A stretch of 64,000 nucleotides of DNA, from contig NZ_OY761445.1 in NCBI RefSeq assembly GCF_963664415.1, positions 2,940,501 through 3,004,500 of the forward strand, in the 5' to 3' direction. Position numbers and translations under genes: made by a program. Of the stretch, positions 34,572-43,440 are shown one piece after another. Source of the stretch: an uncultured Desulfobacter sp. Its GTDB lineage: Bacteria; Desulfobacterota; Desulfobacteria; Desulfobacterales; Desulfobacteraceae. The notes under the pieces were generated by a model. The model made no database searches. It saw nothing but the letters and a program-made list of their open reading frames with translations, and had not been told where the DNA came from. Position 1 is the stretch's first letter, and every line of letters begins with the position of its first letter.

Positions 34572-35328
34572 GCGAATCTACCAGTTCCTGATTGTCTATT
34601 GCTTAGGTGTTGTCGGCCTTTTAGCCGTTAAATATGCAACCGGCCTTTCCAATTATGTCATTCCCGGTTTACCGCTGATCTTTGATACGGCACACCGGAT
34701 GCTGACCGGCTATTTCCTTGATGTGGTCAACACCCTTTCCGTGACGGTGCTGGGCCAGATGATTTCCATTGCCATGGCCTTTTTTGTGGGAATCATCGGC
34801 CGCAAATCATCCTGGGCAGGCTCGTTTATCAAAGTCATGGCCTATAACATCCAGGCCTATCCCATTGTGGCCCTGGCCCCGATCATTTTCATTCTTTTGG
34901 GAGACGGATTTTTATCCCGCCTGCTCATTGCCTCCATGATCTGTTATTTCCCTTTGTTGTTATCGGTGTTGGGGATCATGGCCTCGCCCATCAAGGATAT
35001 TGAACATTTTTACATTGCCACCGGCCGGATGCGCTGGCAGCTGGAAGTTAAAATCCGGGCCTTTGAAAACTTAAACAAGCTGACCACAGTGATCGCAGGT
35101 TCATCCACGCTTGCCATGGCCGGTACCATTGTGGCTGAATTTATTGCCGCAGATCAGGGCATTGGTTATAGTATACGCATCGCCCTGTACCAGAGCGATC
35201 TTGCCTGTATTCTTGTGGCCCTGTTCGCCATCGGCATTATCATCTCGGTTTACCAGGGTATTCTGGAAACTGTGGGCGAGCAGATGAAAAACAAATGGTC
35301 CGCACCAAAGGGAGGAGATCTGATATGA
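34561..35328 (+). CDS. ABC transporter permease (SsuC/TauC/ThiX type)
   Basis: 255 residues with about six membrane helices and a BPD-transp-1 coupling loop. The EAA-like loop, 'EHFYIATGRMRWQLEVKIRAF', followed by 'STLAMAGTIVAEFIAADQGIGY', corresponds to the conserved end of SsuC-type permeases. It overlaps the ATPase gene by 11 bp and the binding-protein gene by ATGA, so the three are translationally coupled. Confidence 0.87.
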   Translation: MLFRRIYQFLIVYCLGVVGLLAVKYATGLSNYVIPGLPLIFDTAHRMLTGYFLDVVNTLSVTVLGQMISIAMAFFVGIIGRKSSWAGSFIKVMAYNIQAYPIVALAPIIFILLGDGFLSRLLIASMICYFPLLLSVLGIMASPIKDIEHFYIATGRMRWQLEVKIRAFENLNKLTTVIAGSSTLAMAGTIVAEFIAADQGIGYSIRIALYQSDLACILVALFAIGIIISVYQGILETVGEQMKNKWSAPKGGDLI

Positions 35329-36326
35329 ATCAAACAATCAAAAATACTGCTGTGATCCGGGCAGGACTAATGGTCCTGTTCACGATACTTTTTTTTACAA
35401 CCGCATCTGCCTTTGCAGGCGATACGCTCAATTACCGCCTGAAATGGCTGTTCAACACATCTGTGGCCGGTGACATCATTGCCGATACCGGCGGCTTTTT
35501 TAAAAAAGCAGGGCTGGATGTTTCCGTGAATGAAGGCGGGGCAGGCAAAAATGCCATCAAGGAGCTGGAACTGGGATATGCAGACTTTGGCGTTGCATCT
35601 GCCGATCAGGTCATCAGAGCCCTTGAGAAAGGTGCTGACGTGGTGGTTTTAGCCCAAATTTTCCAAGTCAACCCGATGCAGTGGATATACCGGTCGGACC
35701 AGCCTGAAATAAAGACGCTTTCCGATTTAAAAGGACGGCATATCGGGGTCACCTTCGGGGGGAATGATGAAACCATCATCAACACCCTTTTAGCCAGAGC
35801 AGGACTCACATCAAGAGATGTCCGCATCTCAAGTGTCAGATTTGATTTCACCCCGTTTTTGAAAAAAGAAGTGGATGTGTGGCCGGTATACCGCAACTCC
35901 CAGGGGGTGATCCTGAAAGAACGACTGGCCGCAGAAAACGAACAGGTAAAATTCTTCAACCCCGCAGATTACGGTGTATCCTTTGTGGCCAACTCGGTTG
36001 TGACGTCAGGCGCCATGATAAAAAAACACCCGGACACGGTAAAGGCCTTTATTACGGCGTTGCTTGCGGCCTGGGAATATTCAATGAACCCGGCCAATGA
36101 AGCCCAGGTTTTAGCCCAGATTAAACAAAAGGATAAAGGCACCAAAGACGACATCCGCCAAAAACAGCTTGAAGCCACCCGGCCTTTAATCAAACCAGAC
36201 AAAGTGACAAAAATCGGTATTATTGATACCGGGGCATGGCAGCAGACCGAAAACATCATGCTCAAGGAAAAACAGATCGCGGCCCCGGTTCATGTAACAA
36301 GCCACCTGGTTGGACCGACAAAATAG
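35325..36326 (+). CDS. ABC transporter substrate-binding protein, NMT1/SsuA-like
   Basis: 333 residues from the ATG at 35325, which follows GGGAGGAG and overlaps the permease stop as ATGA; the longer frame from 35295 is unlikely. The signal peptide ends 'TTASAFAG'. The mature part shows the NMT1/THI5-like pattern: 'YRLKWLFNTSVAGDIIADTGGFFKKAGLDV', 'YADFGVASADQVIRA', 'LKGRHIGVTFGG'. Members carry HMP-type thiamine precursors, sulfonates, nitrate or other small organics. The ligand cannot be told from sequence. 'YRLKWLFN' resembles ThiY-type starts, but no thiamine gene or TPP riboswitch is nearby. It would bind its ligand in the periplasm. Confidence 0.85.
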   Translation: MNQTIKNTAVIRAGLMVLFTILFFTTASAFAGDTLNYRLKWLFNTSVAGDIIADTGGFFKKAGLDVSVNEGGAGKNAIKELELGYADFGVASADQVIRALEKGADVVVLAQIFQVNPMQWIYRSDQPEIKTLSDLKGRHIGVTFGGNDETIINTLLARAGLTSRDVRISSVRFDFTPFLKKEVDVWPVYRNSQGVILKERLAAENEQVKFFNPADYGVSFVANSVVTSGAMIKKHPDTVKAFITALLAAWEYSMNPANEAQVLAQIKQKDKGTKDDIRQKQLEATRPLIKPDKVTKIGIIDTGAWQQTENIMLKEKQIAAPVHVTSHLVGPTK

Positions 36327-36362
36327 AGTCCTGTTATGAATACATTTGTAGATGCGTTTTTG

Positions 36363-37445
36363 TTACACCTTGTATTCCATTTCATACACCGGCATCACAT
36401 CGCCCGATTCGGTCAGGGCCAAAGATGTGTCCGTGATCTGACCCGCCATCTGCTGATCCCGGGATGACAGGCTGAACAGGGATGATACCTCGCCCAAATA
36501 AACGGCACCCACATCGACGTCCTCAAGCTTTGTCAGGCGCGTTGCTTCATCGGACGAGGGATTCCACAGGACAAACTGGTCAAACATGGCGTCATTTTCA
36601 TCAATCCACATGTTTTCATCGTCATCATAATCGGCAAGTTCCTGGAACCCGTTACCCGTAGATGGGCCAAAGAGCTCACTGCCGTCGTTGATGATACCGT
36701 CCTGGTTGAGATCCAGTGCCAGAAATGCGTACCCTTGGGATAATCCTGCAAGGGCTTCGTCTTCCCCGTCACAGTCCAGGTCAAAACAGAATTCTGCGCC
36801 TTGGAGCATGGGGGTCTGGGCATCGGTCTGAATCACCAGGGGGTCAATGAACATGTAGCCTGTTTCGGTCTCGGTGGTTGTTGATTCATTGACATACTGC
36901 CGATCCATGAACAGATCCATGGAAAAGTCAATCCGGCTGTTATCTGCCGTGTAGACCGTTCCCTGGGCGGACACCGAAACCTGTTCGGTTTCTTCATAGC
37001 TAAAGGTTGTGGTGCGGGTCTGCTCCCATTGGGTTAAAATGTTAAGGCCCGAAGATTGCGAAAATGCACCAGTTCCTGTGTAAACCTGGTTTAAGCTTGT
37101 CAGATTGATTTTGGCGTCGGGGTTAAGCCTGTTCTTGACCTGTTCAATCATGTCCAGGGCCATTTGACGCAGGTTGTTCAACCGGATTCTAAACTGCTGG
37201 GTTAAAGAGAGTTCTCCCACCTCCTGCCAAGAGGAAAGCGTATTTTCATCCATTGGCGAAATCTCAGAAACAGGATACACTGGTGAAAACACGCCTGATT
37301 GAGTGTTCTCAGTGGCAACACCGGGGGTTTGATCATCCAGAACAGAACGAAATGAAATTGAGTTACTGACCTCGGTGTTTTGTGTCAGGGTCTGGGTATA
37401 GGTTCGGGATGAATCAAGGTTAACATAAAAATCATCTATTTTCAT
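36363..37445 (-). CDS. EF-hand/dockerin-like calcium-binding protein of unknown role
   Basis: 360 residues with no signal peptide. The N-terminal half is Ser/Thr/Gln-rich and unrecognised. Residues about 220-300 hold acidic repeats of the calcium-loop type ('DLDCDGEDEA', 'ALDLNQDGIINDGSELFG', 'DYDDDENMWIDENDAMFDQF'), as found in VCBS- and RTX-associated domains of large surface or secreted proteins. The lack of an export signal could mean type I secretion or a cytoplasmic place; no type I machinery is nearby. It stands alone, convergent with the ABC operon (36 bp gap), and its ATG follows AGGAGG. Confidence 0.7.
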   Translation of the reverse strand: MKIDDFYVNLDSSRTYTQTLTQNTEVSNSISFRSVLDDQTPGVATENTQSGVFSPVYPVSEISPMDENTLSSWQEVGELSLTQQFRIRLNNLRQMALDMIEQVKNRLNPDAKINLTSLNQVYTGTGAFSQSSGLNILTQWEQTRTTTFSYEETEQVSVSAQGTVYTADNSRIDFSMDLFMDRQYVNESTTTETETGYMFIDPLVIQTDAQTPMLQGAEFCFDLDCDGEDEALAGLSQGYAFLALDLNQDGIINDGSELFGPSTGNGFQELADYDDDENMWIDENDAMFDQFVLWNPSSDEATRLTKLEDVDVGAVYLGEVSSLFSLSSRDQQMAGQITDTSLALTESGDVMPVYEMEYKV

Positions 37446-37459
37446 TCAGCCTCCTAAAA

Positions 37460-37490
37460 AATAGGCCGGCCGGCGCCTCTCATGAGGCGC
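37460..37490 (-). promoter_or_regulatory. hairpin and T-run in the leader of the EF-hand gene
   Basis: On the minus strand GCGCCTC-atga-GAGGCGC (37473-37490) is followed by GGCCGGCC and TATTTTTTAGGAGG just before the ATG at 37445. A GC-rich stem, then Ts, then the ribosome site is the shape of a leader attenuator or a terminator from upstream. 37491-37763 holds no recognisable gene. Confidence 0.4.
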
Positions 37491-37763
37491 TACCGGAATA
37501 AAAATTTAGACATCGTCTTGATGTTGGTTATATCCGGATACCAAGCAAAAATTATACCCTCGAAACATCCACCTGATTTTACAGAAGATATTAAAAATAA
37601 TGATTTTTCATCCCAAGGAACCAGGAAAATTTTGCCTCACCGCATAGAGCACCGTGTCGCTTTTCAGGAGTCCATTAGAGGCAGGAGTATATATAATTAA
37701 CCATGACAGACAAAACATTTTAAAGTTGATCAATCAGAATGAAGGCCTATCCCCACAAGAAAT

Positions 37764-38141
37764 TCAAACGATGACCGGATCCCTGTTGGTTGCGGAAATG
37801 ATACGGATATCCACGGTTCTGACTTTTTCTTCCCCAATACGTTCGTACTCTCCCTCCTGGAGAACGCGCAACAACTGAGCCTGGAGTTCAAGGGGAATTT
37901 CTCCCACTTCATCCAAAAATAATGACCCCTTATGGGCGGCTCCGAATTTACCTTCCCGGTTGGATAATGCTCCGGTAAAGGCTCCTTTTGCATGGCCGAA
38001 GAATTCGCTTGCAAACAACTGCCTGGGCACCGAGGCACAGTTGATCTTAATCAAAGGCTTTGTCGAACGTTGCTGGCCCATTTCCAGCATAAGAGATTGG
38101 ATTCTGCTATTTTGAAAATTAAAACTTTCCATACCCCGCAC
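37764..38141 (-). pseudogene. fragment of a sigma-54 activator (AAA+ domain without Walker A)
   Basis: Reads 'PLIKINCASVPRQLFASEFFGHAKGAFTGA' (the GAFTGA sigma-54 contact loop), 'GSLFLDEVGEIPLELQAQLL' (Walker B) and 'VDIRIISATNRDPV' (sensor I). It begins after the position where Walker A should be and ends before the arginine finger and the DNA-binding domain. It therefore cannot work. It is the third broken sigma-54 activator piece in the window. Confidence 0.88.
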
Positions 38142-38280
38142 ATTTTAACCAAAACCATATGGATATACAATATCCATTTCTCACTCTAAAGCAGCACGTG
38201 AACCATCTTGTCACCCGTTTAAAAAATAATTTGGGATAATTTAAATAATCTGGTATTTTCCAATCATTAACTCTGTTAAC

Positions 38281-38343
38281 CGATAAAGCTATCGCCACAA
38301 TCTGCACGTTGATGCTCAACCGCAACAAGCTGCATCCTTAGGA
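38281..38343 (+). promoter_or_regulatory. stem-rich leader of the methionine operon
   Basis: Three short stems follow each other: CGATA-aagc-TATCG (38281-38294), GTTGA-tgc-TCAAC (38308-38320) and GCA...TGC (38322-38333), then the ribosome site AGGAG at 38339-38343. Methionine genes often carry SAM-sensing leaders. The sequence does not show the conserved core of SAM-I, SAM-II or SAH riboswitches that I could recognise, so regulation by this leader is only a possibility. Confidence 0.3.
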
Positions 38344-38349
38344 GAGCAC

Positions 38350-39615
38350 ATGACTACAAAAAATACGGGACCTTTATCCCTTCACTTTGAAACCCGGGCC
38401 ATCCACCATGGCTTAAAAGATTCCGGGTTTGACGGCGCCACCCTTCCCCCCATTTACCAGAATGCGGCCCATTATCACGAGACTGCCCAGAATTTGAGCA
38501 AAACCTTTGCAGGAGAAACCGGCGATCATATTTATATGCGGTTGACCAATCCGACCAACCAGTTTCTGGAAGATAAACTCTGTGCTTTGGAATCAGGCCG
38601 AAAATCCATTTTGACATCATCGGGCATGGCGGCCATCAACAATGCCTGTATGACGCTTCTTAGAGCCGGCGATGAGCTTGTAGCTTCAAAATCTCTTTTT
38701 ATGTCCACCTTTAACCTGTTTACCAATATTTACAGCAGGTATGGGATCAAGGCCGTCCTTGTTGATCCCCTGGACCCCAAAAAAATTGAAAAATCCATTA
38801 CCGATCAAACCCGGTTTGTTTACATCGAAACCATTACCAATCCGGGGATGGAAGTTGCTGATATCCGAAAAATTGCAGAGATCGCCCATTCAAAAGGGCT
38901 TCCGTTGCTGGTGGATAATACCCTGGCGTCGCCATGGCTTTGCCGGCCCATTGAATTGGGTGCCGATATTGTACTTCATTCCACCACAAAATACTTGTCC
39001 GGCCATGGCGCTTCCTTGGGTGGTTTGATTGTAGATGCGGGCAATTTTGACTGGTCACAACCACGTTTTAATGATTTTTCCTCTGTGGTGGCGCAGGCCG
39101 GAAATCTCAGCTTTATCACCAAGGCATGGAGAGAGGCTCAAGTCAATTTCGGAACCACGCCGGCCCCGTTTCACTCTTTTCTGACGGCTGTGGGCCTGAA
39201 TACCTTAGGCGTCAGGATGGAACGGCACATGGAAAACGCCATGAAAACAGCCTCTTTTTTAAAACAACATCCAAAGGTAAAATGGGTTAACTTCCCGGGA
39301 TTTGAGGATCACATAAGCCACAAAACCGCCTGTGAGCAATTCGGCAGCCGGGGGTTCGGGACTATACTGACCTTTGGGCTGAAAAATGAAGATGCCTGTT
39401 TTAAATGCATTGACCGACTCTCCATGATCCTTAACCTGGCAAACCTTGGCGATTGCAAAACCTTAATTATTCATCCCTGGTCCACCCAGTACGTTACCTT
39501 TCCAAAGGAACAGCGGGAACAGATGGCTGATCCCTGCCTGCTGCGCCTTTCCGTAGGTATTGAGCACATTGATGATATCTGTGCAGACCTGGATCAGGCA
39601 CTTGCAGGGGTATAA
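38350..39615 (+). CDS. metY: O-acetylhomoserine sulfhydrylase
   Basis: 421 residues, cytosolic PLP enzyme of the Cys/Met metabolism family. It makes homocysteine from O-acetylhomoserine and sulfide, a fitting route for a sulfide-producing organism. The PLP lysine is in 'LHSTTKYLSGHGASLGG' (K214). 'NTLASPWLCRPIELGAD' and 'ETITNPGMEVADI' are also family blocks. Length matches MetY (about 420-430). It is the first gene of an operon with metX 5 bp downstream, which supplies its acetylated substrate. A MetZ assignment (succinyl ester) is less likely because metX follows. Confidence 0.9.
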   Translation: MTTKNTGPLSLHFETRAIHHGLKDSGFDGATLPPIYQNAAHYHETAQNLSKTFAGETGDHIYMRLTNPTNQFLEDKLCALESGRKSILTSSGMAAINNACMTLLRAGDELVASKSLFMSTFNLFTNIYSRYGIKAVLVDPLDPKKIEKSITDQTRFVYIETITNPGMEVADIRKIAEIAHSKGLPLLVDNTLASPWLCRPIELGADIVLHSTTKYLSGHGASLGGLIVDAGNFDWSQPRFNDFSSVVAQAGNLSFITKAWREAQVNFGTTPAPFHSFLTAVGLNTLGVRMERHMENAMKTASFLKQHPKVKWVNFPGFEDHISHKTACEQFGSRGFGTILTFGLKNEDACFKCIDRLSMILNLANLGDCKTLIIHPWSTQYVTFPKEQREQMADPCLLRLSVGIEHIDDICADLDQALAGV

Positions 39616-39620
39616 CCACC

Positions 39621-40790
39621 ATGAGCGAATATACGGATCACGACCAGACCGGTGCCACTGTTGGGCTGGTGGAAAAAAAATATTTTACCTTTGCAGAGCC
39701 GCCTGACAGGTTCAAACTTGAAAGCGGCGCCGATATCGGCCCGGTTACCCTTGCCTATGAAACCTGCGGCACCTTGAACCCGGACCGGTCCAATGCTGTT
39801 CTGGTCTGCCATGCCTTGACCGGGGACTCCCATGTGGCCGGGTATTACAACCCCAAAGATCCTAAACCCGGCTGGTGGGATATCATGGTCGGCCCGGGTA
39901 AGGGAATTGATACGGATAACTGGTTTGTGATCTGCTGCAACGTCATTGGCTCCTGTATGGGAACCACAGGCCCTGCTTCCACAAATCCTGAAACCGGCAA
40001 AGAATACGGTACTGATTTTCCCCTGATCACCATTGCAGATATGGTCAAAGCCCAAAAAGTCCTTTTGGCTCATTTGGGAATTAAAAAATTGGCTGCCGTG
40101 GTCGGCGGGTCAGTGGGGGGAATGCAGGTGCTTGAATGGTGTGTCAGGTATCCTGAAACAACCTCCTTTGCTGTGGTCCTTGCCTCCACCTGCCGCCATT
40201 CGGCCCTGGCCATTGCCTTTAATGAAGTGGCCCGGCAGTCTATCATGGCCGATCCCAACTGGAAGGACGGCCATTATTATTCGGGTAAAAAACCGGATAT
40301 GGGCCTTGCCATTGCCCGGATGATCGGCCATATTACCTATCTGTCCGATGAATCCATGCGTCTTAAATTCGGAAGGCGGCTGCAGAACCGCAGTGACTTA
40401 AGTTTTGAATTCGGTGCAGAGTTCCAGGTGGAATCCTATCTCCAGCACCAGGGCCAGAAATTTATCGAACGGTTTGATGCCAATTCGTTTTTGTACATCA
40501 CCAAGGCCGCCGACTATTTTGACCTTGCCCGGGACCATGGTAAAGGGTCTCTGGTCCAGGCTTTTTCAAAGGTTACCGCCAAGTTCCTCGTGGTGTCGTA
40601 TACCTCAGACTGGCTTTATCCAACTTATCAGTCCAAGGAGATGGTCAAGGCCATGAAAAAAAACAACCTGGATATCAGTTTCTGCGAGATTGATGCCCAG
40701 TGGGGCCACGACGCATTTCTGCTGCCCAATCCAAAACTAAACAGCCTGATGACAGGGTTTTTAGGCCGGGCATTGAGTGAAAACATATAG
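39621..40790 (+). CDS. metX: homoserine O-acetyltransferase
   Basis: 389 residues, alpha/beta-hydrolase fold, cytosolic; acetylates homoserine with acetyl-CoA for MetY. The catalytic triad is visible: Ser in 'VVGGSVGGMQVLEW', Asp in 'SYTSDWLYPTYQS', His in 'AQWGHDAFLLP'. 'HALTGDSHVAGYY' forms the oxyanion region and 'NVIGSCMGTTGP' is a further signature. It lies between metY and metW with gaps of 5 and 6 bp, a standard arrangement. Some MetX enzymes use succinyl-CoA, but nothing here favours that. Confidence 0.92.
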   Translation: MSEYTDHDQTGATVGLVEKKYFTFAEPPDRFKLESGADIGPVTLAYETCGTLNPDRSNAVLVCHALTGDSHVAGYYNPKDPKPGWWDIMVGPGKGIDTDNWFVICCNVIGSCMGTTGPASTNPETGKEYGTDFPLITIADMVKAQKVLLAHLGIKKLAAVVGGSVGGMQVLEWCVRYPETTSFAVVLASTCRHSALAIAFNEVARQSIMADPNWKDGHYYSGKKPDMGLAIARMIGHITYLSDESMRLKFGRRLQNRSDLSFEFGAEFQVESYLQHQGQKFIERFDANSFLYITKAADYFDLARDHGKGSLVQAFSKVTAKFLVVSYTSDWLYPTYQSKEMVKAMKKNNLDISFCEIDAQWGHDAFLLPNPKLNSLMTGFLGRALSENI

Positions 40791-40796
40791 GGGCAT

Positions 40797-41435
40797 ATGA
40801 TGGAAAATTCAAAAAATCAGGAACGGCACCCATTAAGATACGATCTTCAGATCATTGCCTCCTGGATCAAACCGGGCGCCAGAGTCCTGGGACTGGGCTG
40901 TGGTGAAGGGGAGATCCTGCACTACCTGAAAACCGAAAAACAGGTGGTCGAGCGGGGCATTGAGATAGAAGAAGCCAAGGTGATGCGCTGCATTCAAAAG
41001 GGCATATCGGTACTGCAGGGGGATATTAACGAAGAAATCCTGGATTATCCGGACCGGGCCTTTGACTATGCCATCTGTTCCCGGACCCTTCAGCAGGTTT
41101 ATGACCCCGCCACGTTAATTCACGCCATGCTCCGGGTGGCCGACAAGGGAATCGTTAGTTTTCCTAATTTTGGTCATTATAAGGTCAGAGCCAAGCTTGC
41201 GCTGACCGGATGCGCCCCGGTTACCCGGGAATTGCCCTATACATGGTACAACACGCCCAACATCCGGGTGTTAAGCCTCAGGGATTTCAAACATTTTGCC
41301 CGCAAGGCCGGGTTTAGGATATTAGAGAGTGCTGCCATCAATACGTATGAACATCAACGCCAAGGCCGTCAGGTAAAATTCCTGCCCAATTTCCTGGCAA
41401 CCTACGGCATTTTTCTCATTGGGAAAGACTCTTGA
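40797..41435 (+). CDS. metW: methionine biosynthesis protein MetW
   Basis: 212 residues with a SAM-methyltransferase-like fold: 'ARVLGLGCGEGEILHYL' is motif I, 'YAICSRTLQQVYDP' and 'VSFPNFGHYKVR' are MetW signatures, and 'YTWYNTPNIRVLSLRDF' is typical. MetW partners MetX in homoserine acetylation in many proteobacteria. Motif I has 'LGLGCG' where methyltransferases more often show DLGCG. Its stop overlaps the TTG start of the next gene. Confidence 0.92.
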   Translation: MMENSKNQERHPLRYDLQIIASWIKPGARVLGLGCGEGEILHYLKTEKQVVERGIEIEEAKVMRCIQKGISVLQGDINEEILDYPDRAFDYAICSRTLQQVYDPATLIHAMLRVADKGIVSFPNFGHYKVRAKLALTGCAPVTRELPYTWYNTPNIRVLSLRDFKHFARKAGFRILESAAINTYEHQRQGRQVKFLPNFLATYGIFLIGKDS

Positions 41436-43114
41436 CCGGATTAAAAAATTATCTGCCGGTAAAAAAAATATTCCTGGCGGCCGGGCTTGTATCTATTCTG
41501 GTGACTTCATTCTTTTTTGATACGCTTTATGCGTGGCAATGGATCGATTACCGGTTGCATTCATCTCTGGAAATCTCCGGCGCTCTGATTTCCTGTCTGA
41601 TCGGGATTCTCCTTCTCATAAAATCTCAAGCGAAATTGGATGCCCGTCTGATTATGCTGGCCACAGGGTTTGCCGGCATGGGTATACTGGATACTGCCCA
41701 CGCCATCAGTCGGCCCGGTGACGCCTTTATCTTCCTTCACAGCGTAGCCAGCCTTTCCGGAGGGTTTTTCTTTTCTTCAGCCTGGTTCAGCCGGGGACGG
41801 CAAATGAGAAATCTTTTTGAACTGAGGTTTATCTTTTTCGGCTTTGTTGCGCTCACCGCTTCCGTAGGACTTCGGGCGCTTCTTTTTCCGGAAGATGTCC
41901 CAAAGATTATGCCCTTGTTTGACGGTCACTTTACCATGGCTGCGGTGTTAATTAATCTAACAGCCGGATTTTTATTTTTTGCATCAATGATCGAATGTTA
42001 CCTGTCTTACAAGCGGAAGCGCCAAAGCCAGGATCTGTTTTTTGCTTGTCTTGTGGGATTCTTCGGCATAGCTGCAGTCCTTTTTCCTTTTTCCACCCCC
42101 TGGAACGGGATGTGGTGGATTTGGCACCTGGTCCGATTTAGTGCCTTTGTTGCCACCCTTATTTACATTTTCAAGATCTACGGTCCACCCCTGCGGCGAA
42201 AGGCAGCCCAAACTAAAGAGGAGAAATCCTCCCACAGGCTGGCCAAAACACCGACACATCTGGTCTTCTGGGTATTGGCCGATTGCATATATCTTATTTT
42301 GCTTTCACCCTTTTTCGGCAATAAAATTCCACTGGCATTCTCGGCGTTTTTTCTTGTCCATCTGCTGGCCATTGCGGTGGGAACGATGGTCATGTTTACA
42401 GGTCTTGGGGCAGGCGTGCTATGGATTCCGGTACTCACCTTTTTAAATATACGGCCCTCTGAGGCGGTTGCCATTTCCATCTTCACCCAAATTGCAGGTA
42501 AGGGGACCGGTTCATTAACCTATCTATTCAGCGGAATGGTTGACATGAAAATCGCCGCCCGTTTTATTCCTTTCGCTTTGGGGGGGGTGACGCTGGGATT
42601 TTTGTCCGGATTTTATGTTCCTACGGCCTATGAACGCATCCTTATTTATATTTTTCTGCTCATTGCCGGGTACCTGCTCATGAAAACCCTGCATTCTCTT
42701 AGTGAAACTGAACCGGAAATCTGCAAATCTACCGGAAATCACTCTTTTAGCAAAAGTTATTCTGTGGTACTTTTCTCCTCTTTTTTTACAGGCCTGCTAA
42801 GCATCGGGAATACGGACTGGATTATCCCCCACATGATACAAAAGCTTAAAATGCCGACCTCTCGGGCTGTGGCCACAGGATTGTTTATAATGTTTGCATC
42901 CATCCTGTTTTATCTCTTTCTGGTATGGCTCTGTGTTTTGACCGGAAAGGGGACATGGCCCCATGGGACATATCTGCTTTTTGCCACCTGTAGCGGAGTT
43001 ATTCTGGGAGGCCAGATGGGCACCCGCCTCATACGTATTTCATGGTTTAAACGACATCAGAAGCACGGATTTATTCTCATGCTGGCGTTGTCCATTATCC
43101 ACCTGCTTTGGTGA
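41432..43114 (+). CDS. MASE3-like sensor domain fused to TauE/SafE-type permease
   Basis: 560 residues, almost all membrane. Residues about 1-250 resemble the MASE3-type seven-helix domain of signalling proteins ('LHSSLEISGALISCLIGI', 'GFAGMGILDTAHAIS'). Residues about 285-560 are a TauE/SafE (DUF81) permease ('GLGAGVLWIPVLTFLNI', 'TGLLSIGNTDWIIPHMIQ', 'GVILGGQMGTRL'), a family of sulfite, sulfonate or sulfoacetate exporters. The start must be the TTG at 41432: it overlaps the metW stop as TTGA, GGGAAAG lies upstream, and no ATG occurs for about 75 codons. Location in the metYXW operon suggests a sulfur compound as substrate (inference). Confidence 0.78.
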   Translation: MTGLKNYLPVKKIFLAAGLVSILVTSFFFDTLYAWQWIDYRLHSSLEISGALISCLIGILLLIKSQAKLDARLIMLATGFAGMGILDTAHAISRPGDAFIFLHSVASLSGGFFFSSAWFSRGRQMRNLFELRFIFFGFVALTASVGLRALLFPEDVPKIMPLFDGHFTMAAVLINLTAGFLFFASMIECYLSYKRKRQSQDLFFACLVGFFGIAAVLFPFSTPWNGMWWIWHLVRFSAFVATLIYIFKIYGPPLRRKAAQTKEEKSSHRLAKTPTHLVFWVLADCIYLILLSPFFGNKIPLAFSAFFLVHLLAIAVGTMVMFTGLGAGVLWIPVLTFLNIRPSEAVAISIFTQIAGKGTGSLTYLFSGMVDMKIAARFIPFALGGVTLGFLSGFYVPTAYERILIYIFLLIAGYLLMKTLHSLSETEPEICKSTGNHSFSKSYSVVLFSSFFTGLLSIGNTDWIIPHMIQKLKMPTSRAVATGLFIMFASILFYLFLVWLCVLTGKGTWPHGTYLLFATCSGVILGGQMGTRLIRISWFKRHQKHGFILMLALSIIHLLW

Positions 43115-43306
43115 ATAGGAAACCTGGAAGATCAAATCAAGGGTTAGAAGTGAAAACTATTTCGTAACAATGTTCTGGCACTTGCACACTTTTTATATCA
43201 ACCACTCGGCGAGCAATATTATGTGCATCACTCAATGCTCTATTCTTGCAATTCCGAATTTTTTAGTAGACCGCAATAAATGTTCACCTCCCCCCCTCCC
43301 CTACTT
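43115..43306. other. gap between the methionine operon and the nested insertion sequences
   Basis: No gene was recognised. If the outer IS at 43307 cut a minus-strand gene for an exported protein (its start is at 47133), the rest of that gene should lie here or to the left, but no clear continuation was found. Confidence 0.4.
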
Positions 43307-43440
43307 AAAGGGTGTTGAAATCGACCACCTAAATTTAATAAAATCCGATAGATTTTCAGTCTGTTAGGAGTTGAAAAAGCCTCTGTTTAGTTGTACTTTC
43401 AAGCGACCAAACACAAAAGAAAACAACACCACAGAGGCTT

